This document shows positions 49,233 to 62,023 of a stretch of 64,000 nt of DNA, piece by piece. The stretch covers positions 1 through 64,000 of the forward strand of contig NW_026733856.1 of assembly GCF_028476545.1 (NCBI RefSeq), in the 5' to 3' direction. This DNA is from Physella acuta (Eukaryota; Mollusca; Gastropoda; Physidae). A program made the translations under genes and the position numbers. A model generated the notes under the pieces. That model made no database searches. It was not told the origin of the DNA and was given only the letters and a program-made list of their open reading frames with translations. Numbering within the stretch: the first letter of the stretch is position 1; each line of letters starts with the position of its first letter.

Positions 49233-49827
49233 GAACACTTTAACCTACCTGTAAACAGCTTAAACATCCCGCCTCATGTCCCTTCAAATGCGAAACACAA
49301 TGTTGTATATCGGCTATCATAGTTAAGCAATTTTCACATTTAAAAAAATATACCTGCTTGATAAAGATTACAAGTAAATTAAATTACCTTCAACATAAGA
49401 ATACCTCTGTTTTTAATTAACTGCTTTGCCTGTTGCCTTATCTGTACTTTGAAAACGTTCAGCTAGCATTTAATTAAGAACAAAGTTCCACGTGAATTGG
49501 CTAACATGTTTGTCAAAATGTAGCGTACAAGACAGTGGTTGTTTATTTTACCGCTCATGGTTTGAATTGAGCTGAGTTCAATGTGATATGTTAAGCTTTT
49601 TGTTAAAATGAAAACTACAATAACATAAACATTCCATTGATCGCAACGACATAGCTCTACCTTTTATCAACCGAAACATGTAGCAGTGGATAATGTGCAT
49701 GTATCATGGCCAGTCATACCAGGTTCATTTACTAGAAATGGTTCGTCTCGAATACCAGAGTTTCTTCCAGGAACCCACCCCCCCCCCCCCGAAGAAAGTC
49801 TATCCCCCCCCCCCTGAACGAAATGAA

Positions 49828-49830
<3 letters not shown>

Positions 49831-49923
<93 letters not shown>
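49831..49923. repeat. (AT)n microsatellite
   Basis: AT run of about 93 bp at the left edge of the 2.2-kb insertion. Confidence 0.95.
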
Positions 49924-49925
<2 letters not shown>

Positions 49926-50929
49926 TAGCGTACCCGTCCCCGCGCGTTGCTCGGAAATAGAAGAAAGTCCGACGAAATATATAAGGAGGATTTCATCCAT
50001 GCATTACCAATCATATGTTCTTAGACGCGTGATCTTGTTTTCTAAAAGTGAGTTATTTAAATGTAAACAATGCCTGCGCTTAAATAATAAATATCGGGAC
50101 TCGTGTTTACCTACACTACCGCATGAAAACCTTGAGTGTACATTAATCACTCACCCAAATAATGAGGTAGAACACACTTCGGTGACCACCCATGTGTCAT
50201 GAACGTAGAGGAACGCTAACAGCAGCACCCCCCCTCCCCGACTAAACTACCGCATAGGCGCAGCATACGGCCCTGGCTCCTTAAAACTAACAGGCGCCAT
50301 CGTGCTCATAGTATAACCCAGCGTGCCAAATAGCTGCCTGTGAAGAATGATGCAGATTTCGTCATTCGCTAAAGTGACACAAATGAACACGTAAAAAATT
50401 ATTTGACGTGCTTTAAAAATCAGTGTATCTGATGCAATATGTTAGCGTTACTAATGGTCTATTATTACATGCTCGATCTGAATTTCTGATTGGATTGTAT
50501 AAAAATAGATCCTAATTGCATCATTCACAAAGTGACGAAACTGTTTGGATTTTTTTTTTCGGACAAAAAAAAACATCCCAGTTAATAATCTTACCTTGGT
50601 TAATTTTTCTGATTATTAAAATAATACGTATTACATGGCCCTCAGCGGCCCATGTAAGCCTTTGGGGGCCGAAACAAATTTTTATTGGCAGCCAAATCGC
50701 ACCCTACCAGGGCGCCGGCGGACACGCCTGATTCAATTTAGTGAGCGTCTGTAACGCCCTATCTTATCAATAGTCTATCACACTGCTTAGACCGAACGTA
50801 GTTTCCATAGAGCTCAGGGGGTAAAGACCAGGTCGCCAAATCGCATCCTGCCGGTTGACCGCCCATGCAAAATTAAATCCCCCTTCCTAAACCACCCACT
50901 CCCCTCTCACCCCAGAAATCATATCGGGA
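49926..50929. other. non-array part of the 2.2-kb insertion (unit C)
   Basis: About 1 kb of mostly unique DNA starting ACTAGCGTACCCGTCCCCG. Small frames have no recognisable domain. The start and the A/T-rich ATAGATATA end recall a widespread class of animal repeats that begin ACTAG..ACCCG, but no family is assigned. Confidence 0.45.
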
Positions 50930-51965
50930 GTATTCATCAACTCCCTAAAGTTTTATGGCACCCGGATAAAATGTGTCGAACCGCAATCGTCTTTTATTTT
51001 TATTTATCGTATATAGAGAAAAATCCCACTACCCCGTAGCACCGCCCTTGCGAAATTACAAACAAATTTTTTTTTGCAGACATCTCACCTGAAGTGTTCT
51101 AATTAACTCCCCAAAGTTTGAAGGCGATAGAATGAACGATGGGAAACCGCAATCGACTTTTATTTTTATAACCGTATATAGAGAAAAATCGCGCCCTCCC
51201 GTGGCGCCGCCCTTGCGAATATAAAAATGAATTTTTACAGAACCATACCCTTGAGTGTTCTAATCAACTCCCCAAAGTTTGATGGCGATCGGATGAAACC
51301 GCAATCGACTTTTATTTTTATAAACCCTATATTGAGAAAAAACAAATCGCGCCCTTCTGGGGCACCACCATGGCGAATGTAATTTTTTTTCCCGCAGTAA
51401 CCTCCCCAGATGTATTCTTAGCTGCTTACCAAAGTTTCATGGCGATCGTGTGAACAGTATCACTGCAATTCACTTTTATTTTTTTTATATACCACATATA
51501 GAGAAAAATCGAACCCTCCCTTGGCGCCGTCCTTGCGAAATTAAAAATGATTTTTTTACAGAACCCTTCCCCAGTGTGTAGAAACCTCCCAAGGATAATT
51601 CTCAACAACTCCCCAAAGTTTCATGGCGATAGGATGGAAGGTGTCGAACCACATCGTACTTTTATTTGTTATATACCATATATAGAGAAAAATCGAACCC
51701 CTTTGGGGCGCCGCCCTTGCGAAATCAAAAGGTTTTTTTTTCATAAATCTCCCCTTGGGTGTTCTAATCAACTCCCCAGAGTTTCATGGTGATGGGATGA
51801 AATGTGTCAAACTTCAATCGAGATTTATTTTTTATATACCGTACATAGAGAAAAAACTAATCGCGCCCTGCTGGGGCGCCACGCCTGCGAATTTGAATAT
51901 TTTTTTTTCCGCAGAAACCTCCCCAGGAATATTCACAACAACTCCCCAAAGTTTCACGGCCATTT
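50930..51965. repeat. about 165-bp tandem array (unit C)
   Basis: Six to seven units each with CAACTCCCCAAAGTTT(C/G)ATGG, TATATAGAGAAAAATCG and a GGCGCCGCCCTTGCGAA-like segment. Unit length varies from about 160 to 182 bp. Confidence 0.85.
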
Positions 51966-52344
51966 GATGAGATATGTAGTAATGCATAAAAGACAAACAG
52001 ACACACACACATACATTGCTTTTTATACAAATAGATATATATTTTTTACAGTGTCCGCCCCCCCCCCCCCCACCCGAAGAAAGTCTACCGCCCCCCCCCC
52101 CCCCGAAAATTTCAAGTGCCCCGCCCCCCCCCCCACCCCGCGGAGAAAAAAGTCTGGAAGAAATACTGCTCGATACTGTTTGCATCTACGGGTACAGAAT
52201 ATTTTAGGTGAATACAATTGCTGGTGTAATAAAATATGCAAGTCAATGCGGATGTTTTCCTAACACTGTCTACTACTTCTGACAACTAAAATCTCCAATT
52301 CACATTTTTATTACAACTCACTAATACGCCTTTTTTGTACATAT

Positions 52345-52600
52345 AGATAGGTGGCGTGGCCTAGCGGTAGAGAGCTAGAATGGTAATCAGAATGTCTCGA
52401 ATTCGAATGCGGATTTACATCCGTATTTATATCAGTAGATATCCTAGATCTGATGAGTACCTAACTTACGTTAGTTAAAGGCGGCTGGTCGCAGTGTTGT
52501 CCAGATTATCACTTCATAGACCAAAGTCATCTGAAACAGTTGAACTCTTCTTCACCTGCCACATGACTCGCCAACTTTATCATTCACGTATAAAAAAAAA
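52345..52600 (+). mobile_element. tRNA-derived SINE (unit C)
   Basis: Orthologue of the SINE at 14811-15060: GGTGGCGTGGCCTAGCGGTA head, GAATTCGAATGCGG B-box-like region, AAAGGCGGCTGGTCGCAG body, ATCATTCACGTAT and A-rich tail. Confidence 0.7.
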
Positions 52601-52609
52601 TTGAAAAAA

Positions 52610-53442
52610 AAATTTAAGATTGACTTTGTGTGTCTCGAACCCGTACCACTCGCACGGTATCAATTACACTATCATCTCATCTATTTAGACACTATAGGTT
52701 TTAAGGAGAATAAAAGAGTAACTTAAAAATCTTAACTTACGCGATTAAGCACTATTCTTTCAAATTACATTTTATCACAAAATAGCCAATAACATAGCTA
52801 AAAAAAAAACAAATATTTTATTAAAATAATTAAGGCCTGAAATAGTTTAGTATAGAAATTTATTAACGGAATATATTCTAGACTTCTAGATCTAGGTAGG
52901 GTCTAGATCTAGATATGTCTAAGTCTAGTTTTTCCGTAGATCTAGATCATCTAGATCTAGAATATCTAGATCTAGACCTAGAATCCTAATAGATATAGTA
53001 AATTGTTTAAGTTTCGGCCAAGAAAATTGTATTGTATACATTTCATAGCGTACGTATATCTAAATGATATTTGAATGAAATAGTTCATTTATTTATATTC
53101 TAAACTCGGAAGATGACGTCATTACTTATGTATTCTTTCCTTAGTAGAAACATTAGTGAAGTCATTGTTTCATGCGTTCTTTTCACAACTATAAACACTT
53201 TTCCTGTTGCATAATTAAAGTTAGTTTTTTCTACATTCGAATATGCCTTTTTTTTTCTTCTTTTAATAAAATTTTGTTTATACATTTAAAACATCTAACA
53301 TATTATTTGCAACAAAAGTCCGTATCAAGTTCTCCATATATCGCTGAAGATACTACTATGAAAACCTGCGAAAATATTTATCGGACAGAGAGTGAGAGAG
53401 AAAGAGAGAGAAGTGCGCTCATGGGCTTTTACACATTAGGAT

Positions 53443-53445
<3 letters not shown>
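52610..53445. repeat. unit C downstream block with CTAGATCT cluster (52870-52985)
   Basis: Aligns with 15060-15920 in unit B, including the repeated CTAGATCTAGA motif and a (GA)n-like tract near 53388-53412. No gene. Confidence 0.65.

Positions 53446-53504
<59 letters not shown>
53446..53504. repeat. (AT)n microsatellite
   Basis: AT run of about 58 bp. Confidence 0.95.
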
Positions 53505-53506
<2 letters not shown>

Positions 53507-53542
53507 CCTATTCAAATCTCATAATATTTAAAAAAAAATGTT

Positions 53543-53618
53543 AGTGGCTCTTTAAAACTGGGACATCTTTTAAATTGTAACTTTTGGCTCTTCCGTCTCA
53601 AAATGTTGCCGACCGCTG
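53543..53618 (-). mobile_element. hAT-type terminal fragment (unit C)
   Basis: Minus strand CAGCGGTCGGCAACATTTTG; orthologue of 16018-16093. Confidence 0.6.
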
Positions 53619-53816
53619 ATCTAGTCGACAGGCTACAGGACTTTGTAGTAGAGTGAATAAATAACACTAAAGCACGACATTTCAGAACGTAAAAATTATT
53701 TATTCTACATAAAATAGCACTATCAATGATACTAATAAACACAGCCATGTCGGTATATCTAAAACAAAACAAAAACTACATTCTACCAACTATGTCCAAA
53801 CTTAAGGTAAAATAAA

Positions 53817-54505
53817 CCGGTAGTGATCTCCCCTAAACTTTCTCGAATATTCTTATATAAAACAACAGGGGATGGTAACTGGGGATATAGTTATGATTTT
53901 TAATCCATTTTAAATACTGAAACTTTTAAAAATAGAATAGAATCTCAGTAAAAAACAATTGCGCACCAAACGAACGCCTAATAAAGGTGTGTATAATAGT
54001 GCGCAATAGTATTTGTACTTAATACATTTACATTAGTTTTTTGAGAAATCGGAAGTAGCGTAAATTACTACTTCCGGTCAACGGAAATTACTCAAATTTT
54101 AACAGAAGGTAGAGAATTAAATCTTTTACTTACATGTGAAATTTCATTTATCTATCTGAAATAGTACTCAAGTTATAGGCTTTTGAAAAATTCAAAGTAG
54201 AAAAAGTACCACTTCCGGTTGTCGGAAATCGCTCAAAAGTTGATACGGATCGACGATTTTGATATAATACTTACATATGAAATTTCATCAACCTAGTGGT
54301 AACGGTACTCAAGTTATCGTGTTTACACACGGACACACAGACACACACACTGACACACACACACACAGACATACGGACAAGATTGCAAAATTATGTTTTT
54401 CCGTATCAGTGAGGTGTAAAACGTCGAGATTTGTAAAAATCTCGATTTTTTTTTGCACGATTACAATACTTTCTCTATACTACGTATATACGAGAAAGTA
54501 ATTAA
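53817..54505. mobile_element. ACTTTCTCG-family element, insertion specific to unit C
   Basis: Relative to unit B (AAAATAAAAGGAAAATGC near 16291) about 0.69 kb is inserted here. The ends carry ACTTTCTCGAATATTC and ATATACGAGAAAGT. It is non-coding; the frame on the plus strand covers the CA-rich interior. No clear target duplication. Confidence 0.75.
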
Positions 54506-54879
54506 AGGAAAATGCCGATTCTGTAACACTTTTTATAATCATCATCTGAAAACACAGCATTTTCAGATACTAAAATCAGAATATACTACATTAAACTATG
54601 CTTTGTAGACTGCATAAAAACACATGATCATTACAAAATAAAAACGTTACATTTTTATTTTAAAAAATAATTTCGGTTAATTAAAAAGTAATAATAATTC
54701 GTAAAATGGCAACAATTTGAATAAAGTACATATTGTAAAATGTGTATTTATTTTGACATAAAAAATGTTGTGTAACTTATAGGTTGGATGAAAAGTTATA
54801 GATTTACGTGCAGTTAAAAAACAAATAGCCTTTCTGAATACTTATCAGTAGTGTCTTGAATATTTTTCTTATAAGAAAA

Positions 54880-55545
54880 ATGTAGGATGTTGTGGTATGG
54901 CTTTGTATAGTAGTGCTATATTTGTAGTGTGCGTTGTATGGTTGATGTTGTCTGGTGTGGTGTTGTGATATGTACGGTTATTGTGTGACACGTTTTGATA
55001 AGAAGAACGGTCAACGAAGCTGTTGTAGGGTGTACAATATTTATGGTGGTGTGTTGTATGGTTTATGTCGTCCGGTGTGGTATGTGTTCGGCTATAGTGT
55101 GATAAGGTGTAGTAAAGTGTAAGATCAGCTAAGATACAGTAATATTAGCTGTGCTGTGATATTGTATGGTGTTGTATGATGTATGTTGACTGCTGTGGTA
55201 TGTGTTCGGCTATAGTGTGATTAGGTGTAGTAAAGTGTAAGGTCAGCTAAGATATAGTAATGTTAGATGTGCTGTGATATTGTATGGTGTTGTATGATGT
55301 ATGTTGTCTGCAGTGGTATCTAGCTATATTCAGCTAAAGTGTGATGAGGTGCGTACGGTCAATTAAAGAATTGTATGGTGTTGTATGGTGTATGTTGTCT
55401 TGCTATATTCGGCTGCAGTGTGATGAAGTGCATACGGTCAACTAAAGAATAGTATGGTGTTTTGGTGTATGTTGTCTTGCTATATTCGGCTGCGGTGTGA
55501 TGAAGTGCGTACGGTCAACTAAAGAATTGTATAGTGGGTGCCGTA
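54880..55545. repeat. complex minisatellite downstream of gene C
   Basis: Orthologue of 16680-17280. Followed by the GTACTGTACAGTA-type palindrome near 55590. Confidence 0.8.
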
Positions 55546-55744
55546 ATTTCGGTCGTATTTCGTATGGTGTGATTTTTACGTTGGGGTACTGTACAGTAGA
55601 GTACGCAATGGTATTGCTATGTCAATATGTTAACGTATTATTTTTTTCTCAGATATGATACTCTACTGTTCATTTTATAAAACTTTAACACAGCCATGGC
55701 AGTGTATCTGAAAAAAACTACATTCTACCAACTATGTCCATACG

Positions 55745-55750
55745 TTTATT
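55745..55750 (-). promoter_or_regulatory. candidate poly(A) signal of gene C
   Basis: Minus-strand AATAAA about 340 bp past the stop, in the same context as 17575-17580 of gene B. Confidence 0.3.
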
Positions 55751-56087
55751 ATACCATGTATAATAATCCAATATTGAATAACTTAAATTACTTGATGTTT
55801 AGTGATTGTCACCACAGAAAAGAATAATAAATCGTTAGAAAGTTCTAATCACAGAGCATGTTGGTTGAAAAAAAATGTAAAATAACCAAGCCTAGATTTT
55901 AAAACTTGTTAAATATCCGAATATTTGGAAATCCCATAAGAAATAGCATTACACATAAATGCTGGTTTCCGTAACGAAAAAACAACACATCAAATACATG
56001 TTTTTAAACAAGTGTTGACTCAGAAGGTAATGGTATATCAATTGTGTTGTTACATGGGTCTCTTTCTTTTGATTTCCAAAATCTTTT

Positions 56088-56774
56088 TTAATACGTTTTA
56101 AGAAGATGAATTAGCACTTGAATTATGAACTGGCAGACTTCTATAGCAGTAAGAACAGAGAACCCTAGCCATAATCCAAGTTGACCGCCAATGTTGCCTA
56201 GAAGATTATTCCAGTTGTATGCAGCTGATGTAGATATCACCTCGTATCGAAGTGTTTCGTAATAAATCTCAAGTCTTAAGAAATTTTTACGTATATGTTC
56301 GTGGGGATAACTTGTCCAGTTGTAGACTCTGTTTTTCTTCGCGGAAAATTTGTTGACGAATTTGACGTACCGGTCCAAATGCCGGTCTGCCGGCCACACT
56401 GCTGTCGACACGGTTGTCTGAAACAACTTTTGAGTACACGCCGGCGGACACATTTCCTCACACCCTAGCTCATGTTTCTCAAACTTTCCTTGTACTGTAT
56501 CCATGCAGCCCGCCATCGTCTTATTACATATTTGAAGAGATTTCGTGTTGTGCAAATCTAACCAGTTGTTGTAGTTGAGTACACGAACCATGTTGGCAAG
56601 GTCTAGGTCAATACATCGACATGATTCAAAGATACGTTTCTGTAGGCAGGTTCTGAGGCATGCGTCTTTTGTGTAGGTATAGCCGAGCTGCTGGAAGATG
56701 TTTTTGATTTCGTTGGTGGTGTTGTCTGCGCTGATGCAGTTACCATAAGGTTGTGGTAGCATGTAGATTTCTGA
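56088..56774 (-). CDS. gene C exon 6: last exon with TM2, shortened tail
   Basis: 687 bp, acceptor TTTCAG, starting [13 protein letters not shown]. It ends at LLKTY-stop, while downstream codons of the gene B tail remain recognisable to about 55998. The palindrome boundary (56490) falls within this exon. Confidence 0.9.
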   Translation of the reverse strand, partial: SEIYMLPQPYGNCISADNTTNEIKNIFQQLGYTYTKDACLRTCLQKRIFESCRCIDLDLANMVRVLNYNNWLDLHNTKSLQICNKTMAGCMDTVQGKFEKHELGCEEMCPPACTQKLFQTTVSTAVWPADRHLDRYVKFVNKFSAKKNRVYNWTSYPHEHIRKNFLRLEIYYETLRYEVISTSAAYNWNNLLGNIGGQLGLWLGFSVLTAIEVCQFIIQVLIHLLKTY

Positions 56775-57768
56775 CTGAAAGTGCGAATGTTTACAATACA
56801 GTTATCATATCAAACGATGTTGATGAACCTGAGCCTCACATTTTAAATACATACACTCACAACAAACAAAATATGTACTCTCATATACATTATTACGTAA
56901 CTCTACCACTGGTAAAGATGACGCAATACCCTGATTCTTTGGGGATGGTCCTAGACTGATAAATTATAAAATAAACTAAAAAGATTACCAGAAAACAAAA
57001 AATCTTCGAGGACTCGAAGCTAATTTCTAGGGTAAAAACAAATGCGAAAACTTTCTGCAACTAATAAACTTTTAATCAATCTTAAGCCTTCTAAAATGCA
57101 AACAAGACTAAATAATAAAATACTATACACTAAAATATACACTAATGAGAAAACCCAACTTACAAATTCAGGAATAACACACTTCAACTACTAACACTGG
57201 ATATGGTACCTAAGTTATCTCCACAACCTACACGTTATTAAAATTAGATACAGAAAAATACTAAATACCCTTGAACTTAGAGATAATTGCTGCTTAAACT
57301 AGAAAGTACAACATGGCGACATTGCTCTCTCTCTCTCTGTGGGTGTCTAGTGGGCTCCCGTGCTAGGAAAATTCCTCCTTTGTATACTACTCCAAAACTA
57401 TGGGATGTCGACCCCAATGTCAAGGACCATTGGGTGTAAGGAGCCACAGCACGAGTCACACGAACTCAGTGGTGAATACTATCACATGAGTGTGATGGAA
57501 AAAAATGGTTTAAACCACAGACCACTCAAGGCCACTTAAATATTCATAAAATTAAACAATTATAAAAAGAAGACCTAAGTAGGTCACAACACACTTTCAT
57601 AATTAGTTTATTGCTCCCTAACATGCTCATGCTATCAAAAAAAGCAACACCCCAACCAGATAAACTCAATCATACTTACAAGATGCACATACATCTAACG
57701 TATACACATTATCACCAATAACTACTTACACTTTAACCTTACCCAGCACAATAAAAGTACTTTACACA

Positions 57769-57856
<88 letters not shown>

Positions 57857-60642
57857 GCCGATTGTCTTCCAGGCATTCCCCTGAAGAAAGTCAACAGCCC
57901 CACCCCCTCCCCGAACGGAATGAAATTTATATAGAAAACCTCCTTTTAATTGTGTCCGACACCCCACCCCCCGGAAAATATCCGCCTCACCGAAAATATC
58001 AACTGCACCCCCCTCCGGAGAAAAAAATCTGGAAGAAACATTGTATATGTGTTTGTGTGTTTATGTGTGTGTGTGTGTGTGTGCATAACAGATGCAATAA
58101 TTCCCCAAATCATAAAAACATCACTTACATACCCTCTTAACTCCAATACTAGTAACATATCCCGGCGCTGCCAGGATGCCAGTGTTATCAGGGAAGAAGA
58201 TCTCAGAGCCAGAATGTAACAAGACCTTTATCCCAGCTTTTTCTGTTATTGGCAGGTACTCGTCCTGCTCGATGTCGAGGTCTAGGATCAGGCCGTTGGC
58301 TGGACCGGGTTTTGTAAGAAGCCTAAATATTAGGAATTGTATGGAAGGTGATTAAAACATAATTAGAATGAAAAAGAGAAGGACCAAACACACACATTAA
58401 AATTAAAGTGACATATACAATTTAGAAACAGCTGGAACGAAATGGAAAACAAATCATATTAAAATGCTGTATGGAAAGATGGCGTGTAGGCCCCTACGGC
58501 CTACACTGGGCATTGAAAACGATAGAGAACAAGAATTACCATGAAACTGATGGATTTACTGTCTTGTCACCAAATGTGTGACAGTTTCCGTTGTTGATAA
58601 ATGTGTCCAGCTTAAAGTTGCTGGGGCCGCATGCATGCTGTAGTTAAAATAAATAAAAAAAATATTTTAAATTTTCAAAATAATTAAGTTTACATCCATG
58701 CTGTAGTTAAAATAAATTTTAAAAAATATTTTAAATTTTCAAAATAATTAAAGTCTACACGGATGGAAAATAATTCAGGCATTAAGTGATTAACAAAATT
58801 TTAATTATGAAATTATATATACTTTAATGCAGTTGATGTGGAATATTTATACGAACTGAATCAAATGTGCATTGCATCATCATATCATTCATTGCGTGCC
58901 CTAGGCTTTGTTTGATTTCGTGGGGATAATCATTGAGGGTCACACTCAGTTCCCTCATCTGTTGTGGGATGGTCAGGTCGTCCTACGATCGAAAATAAAA
59001 ATAGCCGACTGATAATTATCATGTGTATGCATGTTATCTTTCCATAATTTAAAATCAATCCATGCATGTTTATTTTATTGTGTAGAATATTTCTAATGCA
59101 ACCTGCTAGCATGCCTATTTGGGGAGCAAATCACCACATCCTGAAAAAACCTACACCAGCTATGTGAGACCTACGTTAGAATATGGTCTTCGGCTTGGGG
59201 CTCAGCAGCAAAAACAAATATTAGCAAAATTGACAAAGTTCAGAACATTGGTTTGAGAATAATGACAGGAGCCATGAAAACAACACCTATAAAAGCTATG
59301 GAGGAAATAGCCGCTCTTAGCTCAATAGAAGAAAGAAGAGAATAAAAAATCCTCACTCAATACACAAAGCTAGAGGCACTGGAAAACCATAACCTAAAGC
59401 AAAAACTCGAGAAACCCAGTCAATCAACCAGGCTACAAAGAACAAGTTTCATCAAAGAAGCAAATAATCTAAAAAAGAAATATGAAATCGAAAATATCAT
59501 TCCTGAAGCAATACAAACTCAAAACCTCTCCCCGCCTTGGATCTCCCACTGTCACTTAACCATTATTGACTCAATAGACACCATAGAAAAAAATCTGACT
59601 ATGATCAAGAAGAACTAAAGAAAATAACAAATAAACACATTAAGGATCAGTACCCCAGCAATACCTGAATTAGAGTTTTCACAGATGGCTCAGCTGAAGA
59701 CGCCACAAAAAATGGCGGGGCTGGCGTCCTTATTGAATGGCCAAGCGGAGAAAGCCTGGAAAAGGCAATAGCCACAGGCAGCCTATCCGACAATTTTAGG
59801 GCAGAAAATGAAGCTATAGAGCATGCAGCAAACCTCCTGTCAGCACACCCTAAATCACCAAATAGTCAGATTATATTTCTTACAGATGCCAAATCTGTCC
59901 AGCAATCCCTAAAAAATCCAGAGTCCTATATTTAAACACTTATGACAGCACTAGAGAGGCTAATAAATACCTGCAGCAGAATTGTGCTGCAGTGGATCCC
60001 GGGCCACTGCCAGATCCAGGGTAACGAGATTGCAGACCAGCTGGCAAAAATTGGGGGAAAGAAACCACAACCGGAAATTTCGCTACACCCAAAAGAAATA
60101 AAAAGAATAATAAAAAACAAAGAAATGCAAATGTGGTCTGACACACACCCTCACTACAATAAAGATGATGGCTATTATAATCTGACACGAAAACAACAAT
60201 ACATAATCTTTCGACTTAGAACAGGCCACAACAGACTAAATCAACACATGCACAAAAAACTGAAGGTTGGGTGTGGCGAAATGTGCCCTTGTGGCAAGGC
60301 CCCGGAAAATACGGAGCACGTACTTCAGGAATGTACTTTGTATAGCCAGGCACGAGTCAGACACTGGCCACTGACCACTCCACTCAGGGAAAAATTATAT
60401 GGGGCACCTGCCAACTTGGAGACCACAGTCCGGTTTGTTCATGAAGTTGGACTTGTTGTCTGAATCCTCCACCGTATTTCTCAATTAAGAACGAAGAAGA
60501 AGAAGAAGAGTTACATTAATTTATTTGTATGCATTTATGATAAGTTTATTCATAAAATTTAAACTTCAAACACTCAAATTCTATGTAGATATTGAAAATT
60601 CGATTTTTCCCCTTATCCTTAACAAATTATATATTATCCTGT

Positions 60643-60708
<66 letters not shown>

Positions 60709-61932
60709 ACGGTCAACGGTCAATGCCCGAAGTGCGGCCAAAGCCCGAAAAGCTTAGCACTGAGAGCTTATTTTGTACATTGGCCAGCCAATGCGTGCAC
60801 TGGCCGTGACAAACTGGTCAAAGTCCGAAAACTTTTAACTTGATAGCGTATTTCCCACATTGTCCGGCCTATACGCGCGCTGGCAGGGACGTGATGGCCA
60901 AAGCTCGAAAAGTTTAAAATTGACAAAGTATTTCATCCATTGGCCAGCCAATGCGCGCACTGGCCATAATGTCCTATCTAGATTAAGTTGTGATCGCGTT
61001 TTCATTATTCTGGTTGCGGTTTCATTGTAACGTATTGTTTGTATGGCATTCTATATGCCATGCGACATGGACCAAAAGGGCCGTCAGACCAAGTGACAGA
61101 CATACTAGATGGCTGCCAAAATAAATAATCCAAATCCTAATGGAAGAGAATTTGTGAATCAAGTCATTTCTGAACTAAAGAACATGTTGCCTGTACTGAC
61201 ACTAGTTCACGGAAATCCAAGGCATAGCCAAACCCAAGGTTCTTTTCATCAAGGAATATAACAATGGCCATACAAAGTCTTGTTTGGATGCGAAACAAAA
61301 GTGGGACTTCAAATCTACAAAGAGAGGCTCTCGATAATTTAGTTACTGAGGAAGATCTTGAGAACATTGAACAAGAAATGGAGGTTGCCATAAATACAAC
61401 GACATCCTCAGCCAACACATCTGCTGCCGTGTAGGAACGTCCAGACCAGTTGCGTGACAATAATATGGTCAACAGATCATGTGTAGTTTGTGAAAAATAT
61501 TGCAGTGTAGCCCATTCTTGTAGATCCTGTGGCAACGATGTCCATCGATGTATTTCTAAATGCCATAAAAGTTCAACTTTTTGTAACAAGTGATAATATT
61601 GATTGGGACTAAAGTACAATAAAATAATTTGAATGTTTCTGTCATTTACTTTAATAATCAATAAAGACTTCATTTCGTGATCCTTACGGTATGAAATTAA
61701 CCATAAATCTGATCATGATCTTCTAATTCGGACTTTGGCCGTTCGTCCCTAGCCAGATGATCTTCTAATTAGGACTTTAGCCGGTCCACCATGGCCAGTC
61801 CGCGGACTGGCCGGTCATAGGCTGAAATAAAGTTAAGTTTTGGACTTTGACCGGTCAATGTGAGGCAATATTGGCCAATGCGCACATTGGCCGGCCAATG
61901 CGTGCTTTCGCCGACTTCGGGCTTTGACCGTA

Positions 61933-62023
<91 letters not shown>

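Larger units (their letters stand above)
49756..52168. mobile_element. C-tract hAT MITE split by a 2.2-kb insertion (unit C)
   Basis: MITE halves 49756-49830 and about 52031-52168 correspond to the intact unit B copy 14076-14290. Flanks TCGAATAC and CTCGATAC recall the unit B target duplication CTCGATAC. The insertion between the halves starts with an AT tract and ACTAGCGTACCCGTCCC and ends with (CA)n and TTTTTATACAAATAGATATA. Confidence 0.8.
47542..56490. repeat. right arm of giant palindrome, host-DNA part (original copy)
   Basis: Contiguous with gene C and paralogous to unit B from 12092 on, so this arm is the original and 23501-32436 is the inverted copy. It runs from the Polinton end through repeats to codon-level position KFEKHEL of gene C exon 6. 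Confidence 0.9.
56775..58132. other. intron 5 of gene C
   Basis: Aligns with intron 5 of gene B. It holds an (AT)n tract (57777-57851), a C-tract hAT-type MITE (57858-58043) and a (GT)n run. The long (CT)n of gene B is here only about 16 bp. Confidence 0.7.

Noticed and set aside
61164-61673. 169-codon minus-strand frame
   Set aside because: It lies antisense to the cysteine-finger remnant of the DNA transposon and has no recognisable motif.
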